A DNA stretch of 64,000 nt from Actinomadura sp. KC06 (GCF_004348735.1 NZ_SMKT01000024.1:1-64000); one strand, 5' to 3'; counted from the first letter of the stretch, positions 18,104-26,805 are shown. The notes: generated from the sequence alone by a model not told the origin. Translations and numbers: made by a program.

Positions 18104-18799
18104 TCAGCCGAGCAGGGTTCCGCCCAGTTCGGCCTTCCTGCCGGCGATGCCCAGGTCCGCCGGGGTGAAGCGCCTCATGCCCTTGGTGGTCAGCTCCTCG
18201 GCGGCGTCGGTGAAGATGTACAGGCGGCCCTCCTTGCCGTCCCGGTGCGGTGCGCCGACGACCAGTTCGATCTCGCCGTTGCGGTCGGTGTCGGTGAGCG
18301 AGAGTTCCCCGCCGAACCGGCCGGGAAAATCGTGCCGGTCGGGAATGGCCCTGAAACCATGGCGATAGGTCCGCAGGGCCTTGGTGTCGAGGCCGGTCCT
18401 GGTTCCGAACACGACGGAGACGCTCCGCCGCTCGGTTCCGATGCCGGAGCCGCCGCCCGGAGCGGCGATCAGCTGGCGGCGGGCCGGATCGGCGCCCTTG
18501 GGGCCGCCGTAGATGACGGTGATGAGATCACCGTCGGTCCGGTCGGGACCGCGGCCGGCGATGTCGCGGTAGCCGTCGCCGTTGAAGTCGTCGGGGACGG
18601 CGGGTTTCCTGGCCGGGGAGAGGGCCGCGCCCCGGGGCAGGCTGTTCATGATCTGGGTGAACGAAGGTGCGCGGCTCGCAGTGAGGTCTTGAGGAGAGTC
18701 GCCGGTGCCGTCGCCACTCCGAACGACCGCCACGGCCGTGGCAGCGCCGATGGTGACCGTGAGGGCGGCGGCTGTCGCGAGAAGGGATTGCAAGCGCAT
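18104..18799 (-). CDS. Secreted FG-GAP/VCBS repeat protein
   Basis: A 231-residue exported protein. The start at 18799 gives a standard signal peptide (MRLQSLLATAAALTVTIGAAT) and GAAAGG precedes it; the frame extends further upstream without a better start. Repeats of the FG-GAP type, which form a beta-propeller and bind Ca2+, are visible as DDFNGDGYRDIAG, ITVIYGGPKGADP, SLTDTDRNGEIELVVGAP and RLYIFT. Full propellers have seven blades; only about three are here, so it may be a partial propeller or be joined to a partner. It is convergent with the ABC operon. Confidence 0.8.
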   Translation of the reverse strand: MRLQSLLATAAALTVTIGAATAVAVVRSGDGTGDSPQDLTASRAPSFTQIMNSLPRGAALSPARKPAVPDDFNGDGYRDIAGRGPDRTDGDLITVIYGGPKGADPARRQLIAAPGGGSGIGTERRSVSVVFGTRTGLDTKALRTYRHGFRAIPDRHDFPGRFGGELSLTDTDRNGEIELVVGAPHRDGKEGRLYIFTDAAEELTTKGMRRFTPADLGIAGRKAELGGTLLG

Positions 18800-19050
18800 A
18801 CATGCCTTTCGTTCGGCTGCGCGGTCCTCTGGAGGACGCCGCTGAATCCTCGGAGGTTGACTACAGATCAAACTCACTAGAGCCCGAAGAGGCGGCGCCA
18901 CAACGAAGCGGAACGCTAACTCGAAATTCCGCACGGAACCGGTTGGCCCACGGGTACGCGGGGCATGGCTTCGAACTCGTCTCGTGAGTCGTCGTTCAGC
19001 ACCGTGTGCGTATCAGGTAACGGATGCTCAGCGATGGCTGGGCCCGCCGG

Positions 19051-19355
19051 TCAGTCGATTCCTTCGATGATGCGGAAGTCACGCTCGACGCCGTCGGGGA
19101 AGGCCACCAGCGCCTTCTGATATGCCTCGCTCTCGTATACCGCGACGGCCTGTTCAAAGCTGTCGAACTCGACCAGAACGACGCGTTGCGTGATTCCGGC
19201 CTCGTGGGCGACGACTCGACCGCCAAGGGACGGAAGGAGTGACAGGACGCGCCCGCCCCCAGCCTGGACAGCCGGACCGGCCAGCTTGTCGTAGGCAGCC
19301 AGCCTCTCATGATCGGAAATGGCGGTGTAGACACTGACCAGTAGCCCTTTGCCAT
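19051..19355 (-). pseudogene. DUF1330 protein gene with an early single-base frameshift
   Basis: DUF1330 proteins are ~95-residue dimeric alpha/beta-barrel proteins of unknown function. An ideal ribosome-binding site (AGGAGG) and ATG at 19355 start the family's usual MAKGYW, but the next bases put the reading into the wrong frame. One base later the frame resumes as VSVYTAISDHERLAAYDKLAGPA and runs to FDSFEQAVAVYESEAYQKAL and the stop at 19051. Inserting one base after the TGG codon (about 19338) would restore a textbook protein. This is either a real inactivating deletion or a sequencing error in a short G tract. The gene diverges from the LysR regulator gene. Confidence 0.85.
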
Positions 19356-19543
19356 GGAAACCTCCTGTGTTCGGCCGGACACGTCCGACTTCGAATTGAC
19401 ACTCAGATCGATCGATCCCGCCGACGGGTACTACGGCCGGTTGAATCGTCATATGCGCAGGCTAGGGCTCGATGTGCGGGCGAGGGAAAGACCGGTACGG
19501 GATAGACTCAGAACGGATCGTTATCAATCGGCAGGGAGGGCAC

Positions 19544-20446
19544 GTGGCGCCGGACACGGTGAGCCTGCGGTACTTCCTGGTGCTGGCGCAGGAATTGAAC
19601 TTCACCCGCGCGGCCGCACGGATCGGTATCGCACAGCCCGCACTCAGCGCCCGGATGCGCCGATTGGAGGCGGAACTCGGTACGGCCCTGCTGGTCCGCA
19701 ACACGCGTAGCGTCGTATTGACCACGGCCGGTGCGGCTCTGGCGGAGTCCGCGCCGCCCGCGCTGGCGGCGCTGGAGCGGGCATGGGACACCGCCCGGAG
19801 CGCGGCGGCCGGTGAACTGGGCACGGTGCGCATCGGATACAGCCTCAGCGCCGGGGCCGAGACGGCACCAACCCTGGTGGACAGGCTGATTCGCGGCAAC
19901 AGCGGACTCGAGGTCGGCGCGGTCCCGATGGCGACACCGGAGATCTCCCCCGCGGTCGCCGACGGCCGCATCGATGCCGGGATCACCCGCGGTGAACAGC
20001 CGGGCCGTGGCGTGCGCCGGTTCCTGCTGCGGCGTTTGCGCGTCGGGGTCCAGCTGGCGCAGCACCATCCGCTGGCCGAACACCCGGAGATCGAGATCGT
20101 GGACGCGGCCGCGTATCCGCTGCGACTCCCGGACCGTGCGGCCAACCCCGTGATCCACGATCAGCTGTCCGCACTGTTCCGAGACACCCAACCACACCCC
20201 CGATTCCACACGCCCGCAGTCTCTTTCGATATGTCTCAGCGCGACCTGCGCGACGGGGTCACCCTCGCCCCGGCCGGAGAAGCCGCGGTCACGGCACAAC
20301 CGGCCGGCCTCACCTGGCGACCGCTGCGGGACGCGCCCAGCCTGACGATCCACCTGGTCCTCCCACGCGACCAGTCGCCGCTACACCACCGCATCCGTGC
20401 CGTCGCCAAAACCCTGGCGCACGAACTGCACTGGCTGCCGGACTGA
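19544..20446 (+). CDS. LysR-family transcriptional regulator
   Basis: A 300-residue regulator. The GTG at 19544 is preceded by GGGAGGG and places the helix-turn-helix at residues 5-65 (LRYFLVLAQELNFTRAAARIGIAQPALSARMRRLE). The C-terminal effector-binding half is present (GTVRIGYSLSAGAETAPTLVDRL and later EAAVTAQPAGLTWRPL). It is transcribed away from the DUF1330 gene, with ~190 nt between, the classic LysR layout in which the regulator controls the divergent neighbour. That the target is broken makes the regulation moot unless the frameshift is an artefact. Confidence 0.9.
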   Translation: MAPDTVSLRYFLVLAQELNFTRAAARIGIAQPALSARMRRLEAELGTALLVRNTRSVVLTTAGAALAESAPPALAALERAWDTARSAAAGELGTVRIGYSLSAGAETAPTLVDRLIRGNSGLEVGAVPMATPEISPAVADGRIDAGITRGEQPGRGVRRFLLRRLRVGVQLAQHHPLAEHPEIEIVDAAAYPLRLPDRAANPVIHDQLSALFRDTQPHPRFHTPAVSFDMSQRDLRDGVTLAPAGEAAVTAQPAGLTWRPLRDAPSLTIHLVLPRDQSPLHHRIRAVAKTLAHELHWLPD

Positions 20447-20936
20447 CGCGCAAAGGTCAAGCGAGACCGACGCCTGCGGCGGCGAGGCCGAAGACCTTGC
20501 CCCCGGGGCGGACCGTCGAGCGCGCCGAGCAGAGGCGTCCCTCACAACCGTCTATGCCTCCTCTCCGGACCGGCACAGGGAAGGAGGTGGAGATGTGACG
20601 GCCGGAGGCCGAAGGCCTCGGCGGACGAGCCGGGCACAACGGGAGGACGAGCGCGGCGAGCGGGTCGGCCGGCGGCGGTGCGCCGCTACGACATCGTTCG
20701 CCCCCTGCCGACGGGTGTCTGATCGGATCGATGCGCGCCCGGTTCTAGGCCGCGGTGGTTAACCCCGGCGCATCGCGGACGTGGAGAAGCGCAGACCTGC
20801 TCTGCTCGCGGACATGCGTGAGCAATATCTCCGGCTCACGGTGCAGGGAATGGCAGTAAGTTCCCGGCTTTGTGACTCCGCCGGGTCTCGCGAGGCGGCT
20901 TGTGGTGGCGCGGAGGTCGGAGCGGCACCATGTGGG
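20447..20936. other. 490-nt stretch with no recognised gene
   Basis: A strong AAGGAGGTGGAG lies before a GTG at 20595 that opens a 55-codon Arg-rich frame, but codon use and composition are not convincing and I recognise nothing. No clear terminator for the LysR gene or the convergent phosphatase gene was found. Confidence 0.35.
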
Positions 20937-22118
20937 CTATTTCCAATCGAGGCAGACGGCGACCGCGTCGTCGTCCAGGTCAGTGGCTTGACGGTGTTCG
21001 ATCAGGGCATTGATGATCGAGAGCGGTACCTCGGACGCCTCAAGTGACCTGGTGCGCTGGAGGGTGTCCTCCAGCAGGACGGTGCCGAAGGCGCCACCGT
21101 CGGGTGCCTGGGCGTCGCAGACGCCGTCGCTGACGATGATCAGGCGGTCCCCTGATTCGATTTGAAATCGTTCGACCTGGTAGCGGGTGTCGGGAAACAT
21201 CCCGAGGGGCATTTGGGGGTCGAGGTCGAGGGGTTCTATGTGGGTTCCGCGCATTCGCAGGATGCGCGGTGAGCCTGCGTCGACCGCGGACACCATGCCA
21301 TCGGCCAGGTCGATGCGCAACGCGAGGTTCTCGGTGAACTCGCTGCCCCGATAGCGGGCATAGACCATGTCGTTGGCAAGGCTGACCTGGTCGGCGAGAT
21401 CCGCGCCGAACCGGCGGGCATTGCGCAGGGCTCCAACGGTGAGAGAGGTCAACAGGGCGGCCTGGACACCGTTGCCCGAGCCGTTAGTGACACTGAGAGT
21501 CAGATGGTCGCGTTCGGTGGACCAGTCGAAGTTGTCGCCGCCGACCGCGTACGCCGGTTCGAGATGGCCGGCCATGCTGAATTCAGCTCCACCGCATCCA
21601 TTGGCGGGCAGCAGTTGCCATTGCAGTTCGGCCGCCAAGGTGAGCCGCCGGTGCCGGCGGGCGCGTTCGTAGCGGTCGGTGTGTTTCCATGCCAACTTCA
21701 GGGCGCAGCCGACGATCTCACCCAACTGGGCCAGTTCAGCGAGCAATGAGTCACCGAGCACCTCGTCGGAACCGGCGCTCAGGCGAATCTCGAGCACACC
21801 CAGGGGTTCTCCGCGCGCCGTCACCGGGATGAACAAGCGTCGCTCTCCGGCCGTTCCGACGATGGCCGGGACCGGCACCGGACTCAGGGTGCCGTATGCG
21901 CGGCCTGCGGGACTGTCGCTGATCCGGACCGGACCGGACGAGTCATGATCATCGATGGGCAGCAGGAGGCGTCGCTGGTAGTCGGCCAGCAGCAGCCGAA
22001 GCGATGTTGTCTGGGGGAAGCAGCCGAGGACGGCGGCGGTCAGCGCTTCGGGCAGTGAATGCGCCGGCGCCGCACGCAAAGCGGTCTCGATCTTCCACCG
22101 CCGATCCGGCGGGGTCAT
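20937..22118 (-). CDS. PP2C/SpoIIE-type phosphatase with N-terminal GAF-like domain (copy 1)
   Basis: A 393-residue cytoplasmic protein; ATG at 22118 with GGAGG just upstream (an in-frame ATG lies 4 codons earlier). Residues ~1-165 resemble a GAF sensor (IVGTAGERRLFIPVTARGEPLGVLEIRL). A linker (YERARRHRRLTLAAELQWQLLP) leads to the phosphatase domain, with GGDNFDW, VTNGSGNG, SDGV and LDDDAVAVCLDW. Metal ligands in the first, third and last motifs are kept, but the second, normally D-x-x-GHG, has Asn in place of Asp. Such enzymes dephosphorylate STAS anti-anti-sigma factors in partner switching. It is paralogous to the protein at 24890 and diverges from a MarR gene. Confidence 0.88.
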   Translation of the reverse strand: MTPPDRRWKIETALRAAPAHSLPEALTAAVLGCFPQTTSLRLLLADYQRRLLLPIDDHDSSGPVRISDSPAGRAYGTLSPVPVPAIVGTAGERRLFIPVTARGEPLGVLEIRLSAGSDEVLGDSLLAELAQLGEIVGCALKLAWKHTDRYERARRHRRLTLAAELQWQLLPANGCGGAEFSMAGHLEPAYAVGGDNFDWSTERDHLTLSVTNGSGNGVQAALLTSLTVGALRNARRFGADLADQVSLANDMVYARYRGSEFTENLALRIDLADGMVSAVDAGSPRILRMRGTHIEPLDLDPQMPLGMFPDTRYQVERFQIESGDRLIIVSDGVCDAQAPDGGAFGTVLLEDTLQRTRSLEASEVPLSIINALIEHRQATDLDDDAVAVCLDWK

Positions 22119-22668
22119 CGCGTCCTCCATCTCAGCTGAACCTCCAAGCTCTTTGGGACGCGAACCACAGGTGGCCGGCGCGCGGCGCCGCCGCCACCGT
22201 CGTGTCCAGAACGCGCGCCGGAGCGCAGCCGGACCGGATGTGGATTGGAGTCTCCGGAGTCCCCATTTCCAGAACTCACCTCGGTGGAGGTGAACTTGGG
22301 TCGCCGACCCGACTCCCTCGATCGGCGCCCAGCCCGGACGTCCCTTGCGGGAGTCGGAAGGACCGATCCGCAGACTGGCATAAAGCTTGCCATATGGCAA
22401 ATGTTCACCGCTGGTCGGCGCGGTCCCGGGAGTTGGCCCGTGAGCCGGACGGCCGAGTCTGGTAATGAACGGCGGATGGAGGCGCGGGCCTGCGTCGATG
22501 GTGTCGCAGGACGGAAACCGATCGCGTGGTCGATTATCGTGAGGGTGCGCCGGTCGCTGTGATCCGCACCGGCGGCGTCGTCTGGGCCGAAACCTCCGGT
22601 GACGGCCCTGTTCACCGACGCTGGTGCCACGGCGTGCGGCTACTGCAGCATCGTTGGGAGGGCCGTTC
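22119..22668. other. Divergent intergenic region between phosphatase 1 and MarR 1
   Basis: A 550-nt region with no recognised gene. Its one clear signal is the palindrome at 22387-22400, almost exactly at the midpoint of the two divergent start codons. Short frames crossing it have no support. Confidence 0.5.
22387..22400. promoter_or_regulatory. Palindromic operator candidate TTGCCATATGGCAA (site 1)
   Basis: A perfect 14-bp palindrome between the divergent phosphatase 1 and MarR 1 genes. The same sequence is found at 27168 and near matches at 24740 and 24163. MarR proteins bind such short inverted repeats as dimers, so this is a candidate site for MarR 1 and/or MarR 2. Confidence 0.65.
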
Positions 22669-23193
22669 GTGAGTCGCGGAGAGCTGCCTGCTGCCGAAAC
22701 GCTGAGCAGTGGTGTGAACGCCGATGTCGTCACGGCGGCTGAGCGTGCCCTGGGGGCCGTGGTGGTGCTGTGGAACCGGGCCGGACGAGATCTCGAGGTG
22801 TCTCTGTCTCCGATCCAGTTGCAGACGATCGAGATCATCGCCCGCCATGGCGAGGTCAATCTGCGCGGCCTGGCCTCCGAGCTGGACGCCATTCCGTCCT
22901 CGGCCAGCCGGCTGTGCGACCGCATGGAGGCAGCAGGACTGATCATCCGGGAGGGGGCGCTGGCCGATCGCCGCGAGGTCGTCCTGCGACTGACCGAGGA
23001 GGGGCAGGCCCTTTTCGCCGAACTGAGCGAAAGGCGCAGGTCAGCGGTGGCGGAGGCGCTGGCCGGGATGACATCGGCGTCTCAGCGATGCCTCATCGAT
23101 GCCCTCACGGAGTTCGGACGGCTGTGCGAACAGCCGGACGTCGCGCAACCGGACGTCGCGCAGACACCGATCATGCGAGACCGCTCCGCCTAG
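22669..23193 (+). CDS. MarR-family transcriptional regulator (copy 1)
   Basis: A 174-residue winged-helix regulator. GTG at 22669 follows GGGAGGG. The DNA-binding core is VSLSPIQLQTIEIIARHGEVNLRGLASELDAIPSSASRLCDRMEAAGLI with the wing DRREVVLRLTEEG; the long helices at both ends would form the dimer interface. The C-terminus contains a short exact tandem repeat (PDVAQPDVAQ). It faces phosphatase 1 across the palindrome and is paralogous to the regulator at 26170, which faces phosphatase 2. Confidence 0.9.
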   Translation: MSRGELPAAETLSSGVNADVVTAAERALGAVVVLWNRAGRDLEVSLSPIQLQTIEIIARHGEVNLRGLASELDAIPSSASRLCDRMEAAGLIIREGALADRREVVLRLTEEGQALFAELSERRRSAVAEALAGMTSASQRCLIDALTEFGRLCEQPDVAQPDVAQTPIMRDRSA

Positions 23194-23774
23194 TGCGCTG
23201 TGGCCCCGTCCAAGTGCCGGCGACCTCATCGAGAGGATGAGCGGAGCCGACGTCACCTGGTCCGGCAAACCTCGCTGTCATCAAAGCCTCTGATCACCGA
23301 CGAGCACACTCCCCTACACGGGTGGTAGGGAATCGCCGAAGAATGGAATGGCGATGCCCGCAGCCCCGATGAGTAGACCACATGTGCAGGTGCGGGCCCC
23401 GGCGGTGGACGGTGCCACAGCCAGGTTCGCCCCACACGGCCAGTGTCGGCTGGCAGGATATGCAGACCTTGATCCGGATCGTGCTGGAATCGGCACAGCG
23501 CCGAGTGCCCTGACCTGCGCCTACTCCGCACCCCGACCCTTTCGCCGAACTGCTCTGCCGGGCGCCTCGGCGTGGACGTGGAGATCATGGCTGGCGGTTA
23601 TCGACGATGCGCACAGGGCCACCTCCACGGCCACTTCAACCTGACCTGGACGCCAGTGAAGAGATCGATCCTGCCCCTGGAAACAGCGGCCCTCGTGCAG
23701 CGAGCCAAGCGGGCTTCGATAAATCTCATCTGCCGTTTCTTGTAAGGGGCGCCGTGCTCCATCTCCTCGGGAAG
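23194..23774. other. 580-nt stretch without a recognised gene
   Basis: Frames on both strands are short and unconvincing. Around 23550-23670 a plus-strand frame looks protein-like (LGVDVEIMAGGYRRC) but has no start and shifts frame, so it may be another relic in this decayed region. No clear terminator is visible. Confidence 0.35.
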
Positions 23775-23918
23775 TCAGGGGGCGGAGCGCCGGGTCGTCC
23801 TCCCGCCGCCGCGGCGGTGTGATGGGCTCAGAAGTTTCAGCACGACCCTGAACGGCAGTGTTATGACGGTCACGATCGTTCCGAGAATGGCTCGAAGGGC
23901 ACTGAGGATTCGATTCAC
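23775..23918 (-). CDS. 47-aa membrane-associated small protein with LPFR motif
   Basis: GTG start at 23918 with AAGGAG 6 nt upstream. The product has one hydrophobic helix (ILGTIVTVITLPFRVVLKLL) containing LPFR, followed by a basic, Gly/Arg-rich tail (SPSHRRGGGRTTRRSAP). Short proteins with LPFR at the membrane edge recur in actinomycetes, to my knowledge without known function. It lies in tandem, about 100 nt downstream of the 49-residue gene at 24020, on the same strand. Confidence 0.65.
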   Translation of the reverse strand: MNRILSALRAILGTIVTVITLPFRVVLKLLSPSHRRGGGRTTRRSAP

Positions 23919-24019
23919 CGGTTTCTCCTTGTAGCGGGGTCCGCAATCGCCGCGGCGAACAGGACCCGGGGGCGAGAAGGTGGTCGTGAAGGCGCCGCAT
24001 CGCGAGAGGTGCTGGACGG

Positions 24020-24169
24020 CTAGGGGCTGAAAATGCTGACGCCGCCGGGGCCGACCAAGAGCCCGACGATGATCAGGACCACGCCCCAGAGGATGTCGCG
24101 GCGCGCGATCAGTACGTAGATCCCGGCGATGACCAGGATGACTGCGATGGCCCACAAGATTGTTGCCAT
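24020..24169 (-). CDS. 49-aa small membrane protein with GPGG motif
   Basis: ATG at 24169. Two hydrophobic stretches (ILWAIAVILVIAGIYVLIA and ILWGVVLIIVGLLV) flank a short basic turn (RRD) and end in GPGGVSIFSP, the hallmark of a family of actinobacterial small membrane proteins. The topology is probably a helical hairpin. The start codon lies inside an inverted repeat (TTGCC-N4-GGCAA) resembling the palindromes at 22387 and 27168, so its transcription or translation may be under the same control. The function is unknown. Confidence 0.75.
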   Translation of the reverse strand: MATILWAIAVILVIAGIYVLIARRDILWGVVLIIVGLLVGPGGVSIFSP

Positions 24170-24176
24170 GGGGCAA
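24163..24176. promoter_or_regulatory. Palindrome-like operator candidate TTGCC-ATGG-GGCAA (site 2)
   Basis: The same 5-bp arms and 4-bp spacing as TTGCCATATGGCAA, with two central differences. It overlaps the start codon of the 49-residue membrane protein gene. Confidence 0.4.
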
Positions 24177-24395
24177 CGGTTCCCAGGCAATGGATGCTCA
24201 AACACGCCCAATGAAGCGGCAGGGCATTGCGATCGGTGCCGGTACCGACGGTGGGCCGCCATCGTTACCCCAGGCCTTGGACGACGCGCGTTTGCCTTGA
24301 TGCCGAACGGGGAGAGCCGCCCGCCCCAATGAAGGTGGCGATATGCCGGCGAACGTGGCAGGCAGCGTGCCGGGCACCGGGGTGCAAGACCGTGG

Positions 24396-24620
24396 GACGT
24401 CCGCGGCCTGGTCCTCAGCGAAGTCGACGTCTTTCTCGGCTCTGCCGCGATCGCCTTCGACCCGGGCAAGGCCAAGGGCGTGGACGGCACCTTGCGCGAG
24501 TCGGCGCGCGCCCCAGCGGGCCCATGGCTGCTGGTCGCCGTGGCCGTGGGATTGGCGATCTTCGGGGTGTACTCCTTCTGCGAAGCGTGCTGGCGCAAAG
24601 TGGAGACCGTCCGGGCCTGA
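24396..24620 (+). pseudogene. Relic of a DUF1206 membrane protein (C-terminal third)
   Basis: One frame reads VRGLVLSEVDVFLG, FDPGKAKGVDGTLRE, APAGPWLLVAVAVGLAIFGVYSF and ends with a stop at 24620. DUF1206 proteins have three copies of such a two-helix repeat, with the DP-x-KA-x-G-x-DG-x-LR loop between helices and a C-terminal EARWRR-like end (here EACWRKV). Only the last repeat survives, with no start or ribosome-binding site. Confidence 0.75.
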
Positions 24621-24739
24621 TCAGCGCACCGGCGGGAGCGACGTTCAGTTTGCGAATCGGCAGGCGCCGGCCAGGGGGCCGCGGCAACGTCGGCGTTTCG
24701 CCCTTGACGAGTGAGGTACATTACAGCCTGGCGCTTCAG

Positions 24740-24753
24740 TTGCCATATGACAA
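24740..24753. promoter_or_regulatory. Palindromic operator candidate TTGCCATATGACAA (site 3)
   Basis: Matches the 14-bp palindrome except for one base in the right arm; with flanks it reads AGTTGCCATATGACAACT, an 18-bp near-palindrome. It lies 32 nt before the TTG start of the 26-residue peptide gene. Confidence 0.6.
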
Positions 24754-24784
24754 CTAATGACTCATGGAGATACCGGGAGAAACC

Positions 24785-24865
24785 TTGATCAAGATCATCC
24801 TGCTTGTTGTGGTGATTCTCGTCGCGCTCGCGGTGGCCCGGCTCTTGCTCAACCGTCGCCCTTAA
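24785..24865 (+). CDS. 26-aa hydrophobic peptide
   Basis: TTG start with GGGAG 5 nt upstream (an in-frame ATG at 24764 has no ribosome-binding site). The product is one membrane helix, IKIILLVVVILVALAVARLLL, with a basic end NRRP. Size and shape are those of single-span regulatory peptides or type I toxins; function unknown. The palindrome directly upstream argues that this is a regulated gene rather than noise. Confidence 0.5.
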   Translation: MIKIILLVVVILVALAVARLLLNRRP

Positions 24866-24889
24866 GGGAACTGCGACGATCCGGAATAC

Positions 24890-26062
24890 CTATTTCCAGT
24901 CGAGGCAGAGCACCACGGCGTCATCAGCAAGGTCGCGGCCTTCGTGATAGTCGATCAGGGAAGCGATGATCGACAGCGGGACCTCTGACGTGTCCTGTAG
25001 TCGAGTACGCCGGATCTGCTGCTCCAGGACCATCGTTCCGTAATCGCCGCCGTTGGGAGCGGCGGCTGAGAAGACCCCGTCGCTCACGATGACGAGGCGG
25101 TCTCCAGGCTCGACGTTGAAATGCTGAACCTCGTAAGCGGTTTCGGCGAACATCCCCAGCGGCATCTGATGCTCGAGTTCGATCGGGGTCACCTTCGCCC
25201 CGCGCATGCGAAGGATGCGCGGGGATCCCGCGTCGACCGCCGAAACCAGTCCATCGGCCAGATCAATGCGCAATACCAGTGTCTCGGTGAATTCCTCGCC
25301 GCGGTAACGGGCATGGACGACGTCCCCCGCCAGGCTTGCCTGCTCGGCCACATCTCCGCCCGAACGCCGCGCGTTCCGTAGCGCTCCCACGGTCAGCGAG
25401 GTCAGCAAGGCCGCTTGGATGCCCGTGCCAGAGCCGTTGGTCACGGTCAGTGCCAGATGGTCCTGTTCAGTGGACCAGTCGAAGTTGTCGCCACCGATTG
25501 AGTAGGCCGGCTCCAGGTGGCCCGCCAGGCTGTACTCCGAACCCGCGCAGCCCTGGCCGGGAAGCAACTGCCACTGCAATTCAGCGGCGAGCGTCAGCCG
25601 GCGCCGACGGCGAGCCCGTTCGTAGCGGTCGGTGTGGTTCCAGGCGACTTTCAGGGCCGCGCCGGCGATCTCGGCGATCTCGGCCAGTTCATCGACAAGT
25701 CGGCCGGGCTCGGGAACCGTCGTCACGACACCGAGCACGCCCAGGCGCTCACCTCGCGCCAGAACCGGCGCAAGAATCTCGCACGCCGCGCTGCCGTCCT
25801 CGAGCGTGACGGGCTCCAGCATCGGGCGGCGGGAGATGAACACTCGCCCGGCCGCAGTGCCCAGCATCTGAATGGGGGCGTCGTCGAGTTCGCCATCCGG
25901 TGAAAGCAGCACGCTGAGGTGATAGTCGGCCAAGAGCAACCGAACGTCCACCACATCAGGCAGCCCCTCCACGATCGCCTTCTCCAGAGACTCGGGCAAC
26001 GAATGCGCCGGTGCCGCGCGGATCGCGCGCTCCACCTCGGCCGGGAGATGTGATCGCGCCAT
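24890..26062 (-). CDS. PP2C/SpoIIE-type phosphatase with N-terminal GAF-like domain (copy 2)
   Basis: A 390-residue paralogue of the protein at 20937, alike across its whole length. The GAF-like part is ~1-160 (CEILAPVLARGERLGVLGVVTTV), then ELQWQLLP, GGDNFDW, VTNGSGTG, SDGV and LADDAVVLCLDW. As in copy 1 the second metal motif carries Asn where Asp is usual, so the change is fixed in both copies and probably not a random defect. It diverges from MarR 2 with 107 nt between. Its likely substrate is a phosphorylated STAS protein, perhaps the one encoded at 27378. Confidence 0.88.
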   Translation of the reverse strand: MARSHLPAEVERAIRAAPAHSLPESLEKAIVEGLPDVVDVRLLLADYHLSVLLSPDGELDDAPIQMLGTAAGRVFISRRPMLEPVTLEDGSAACEILAPVLARGERLGVLGVVTTVPEPGRLVDELAEIAEIAGAALKVAWNHTDRYERARRRRRLTLAAELQWQLLPGQGCAGSEYSLAGHLEPAYSIGGDNFDWSTEQDHLALTVTNGSGTGIQAALLTSLTVGALRNARRSGGDVAEQASLAGDVVHARYRGEEFTETLVLRIDLADGLVSAVDAGSPRILRMRGAKVTPIELEHQMPLGMFAETAYEVQHFNVEPGDRLVIVSDGVFSAAAPNGGDYGTMVLEQQIRRTRLQDTSEVPLSIIASLIDYHEGRDLADDAVVLCLDWK

Positions 26063-26169
26063 CAGTGCATCACCGATATAGCTCTCAGGTGCCCCGAATG
26101 AGACTCTCCGTGACGGGTAGGGGATCGATGGTCAGCCGCCAACCCTCCTGGCACGGGTGAGATAACAGA

Positions 26170-26658
26170 ATGACCGGCCCCAGGGATTCCCCCTCGGAAG
26201 TCATCACCACCGACGTCATGCGCGCAGCCGATCACCTCGCACTGCTGTGGGCCCAAAGCCGCGAGGACGCCGAGCCGTCCATCTCCAGCCAGCAATTCGA
26301 CTGCCTCCTCGCCATCGACCGGCGAGCGGGACTGACCATCAATGAACTTGCGGAGGCTCTGGTGGCCGCTCCCTCGTCGGTCTCGCGCCTTTGTGACCGG
26401 CTGCAGGCGGCCGGCCTCGTAGAGCGGGAGACACCCGACGCCGATCGTCGCAGGACCACGCTGGTAATCACGCGTCATGGGCGGCAGCTCCTTCATCAAG
26501 TTGTCCACCGGCGCCAACGTGAGCTGGCCGCACTCATGAGCCAGATGTCAGCAACCGGTCGCGCCGCCTTGCTGCGCGGACTCTCCGACCTTCAGGCCAT
26601 CGTTGATAGTACCTCCACAAATGCCCTGGTCGAGGGCGACGGCCCCATGCGGGCCTGA
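26170..26658 (+). CDS. MarR-family transcriptional regulator (copy 2)
   Basis: A 162-residue regulator with a winged helix (ISSQQFDCLLAIDRRAGLTINELAEALVAAPSSVSRLCDRLQAAGLV) and wing DADRRRTTLVITRHG. It shares APSS-x-SRLCDR with copy 1. The ribosome-binding site is weak (GGTGAG). The short region shared with phosphatase 2 has no exact copy of the palindrome, unlike the copy-1 pair. Confidence 0.9.
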   Translation: MTGPRDSPSEVITTDVMRAADHLALLWAQSREDAEPSISSQQFDCLLAIDRRAGLTINELAEALVAAPSSVSRLCDRLQAAGLVERETPDADRRRTTLVITRHGRQLLHQVVHRRQRELAALMSQMSATGRAALLRGLSDLQAIVDSTSTNALVEGDGPMRA

Positions 26659-26805
26659 GACAGACACCCCCTTCAGACAGGGGCGGCCACACCCAAGCCG
26701 GCCACGCCGCACGGCGGCGAGCGCGAAAACCCATCCCCCGTTCGACGACACCGAGCACTATTAGTAGGGCGTCATCTCAAGTGGCTTGATGACGGTCGCC
26801 CGCGG

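Noticed and set aside
17930..18880. 316-codon plus-strand frame over the FG-GAP gene
   Set aside because: Shadow of the minus-strand FG-GAP gene, which has a signal peptide and recognisable repeats.
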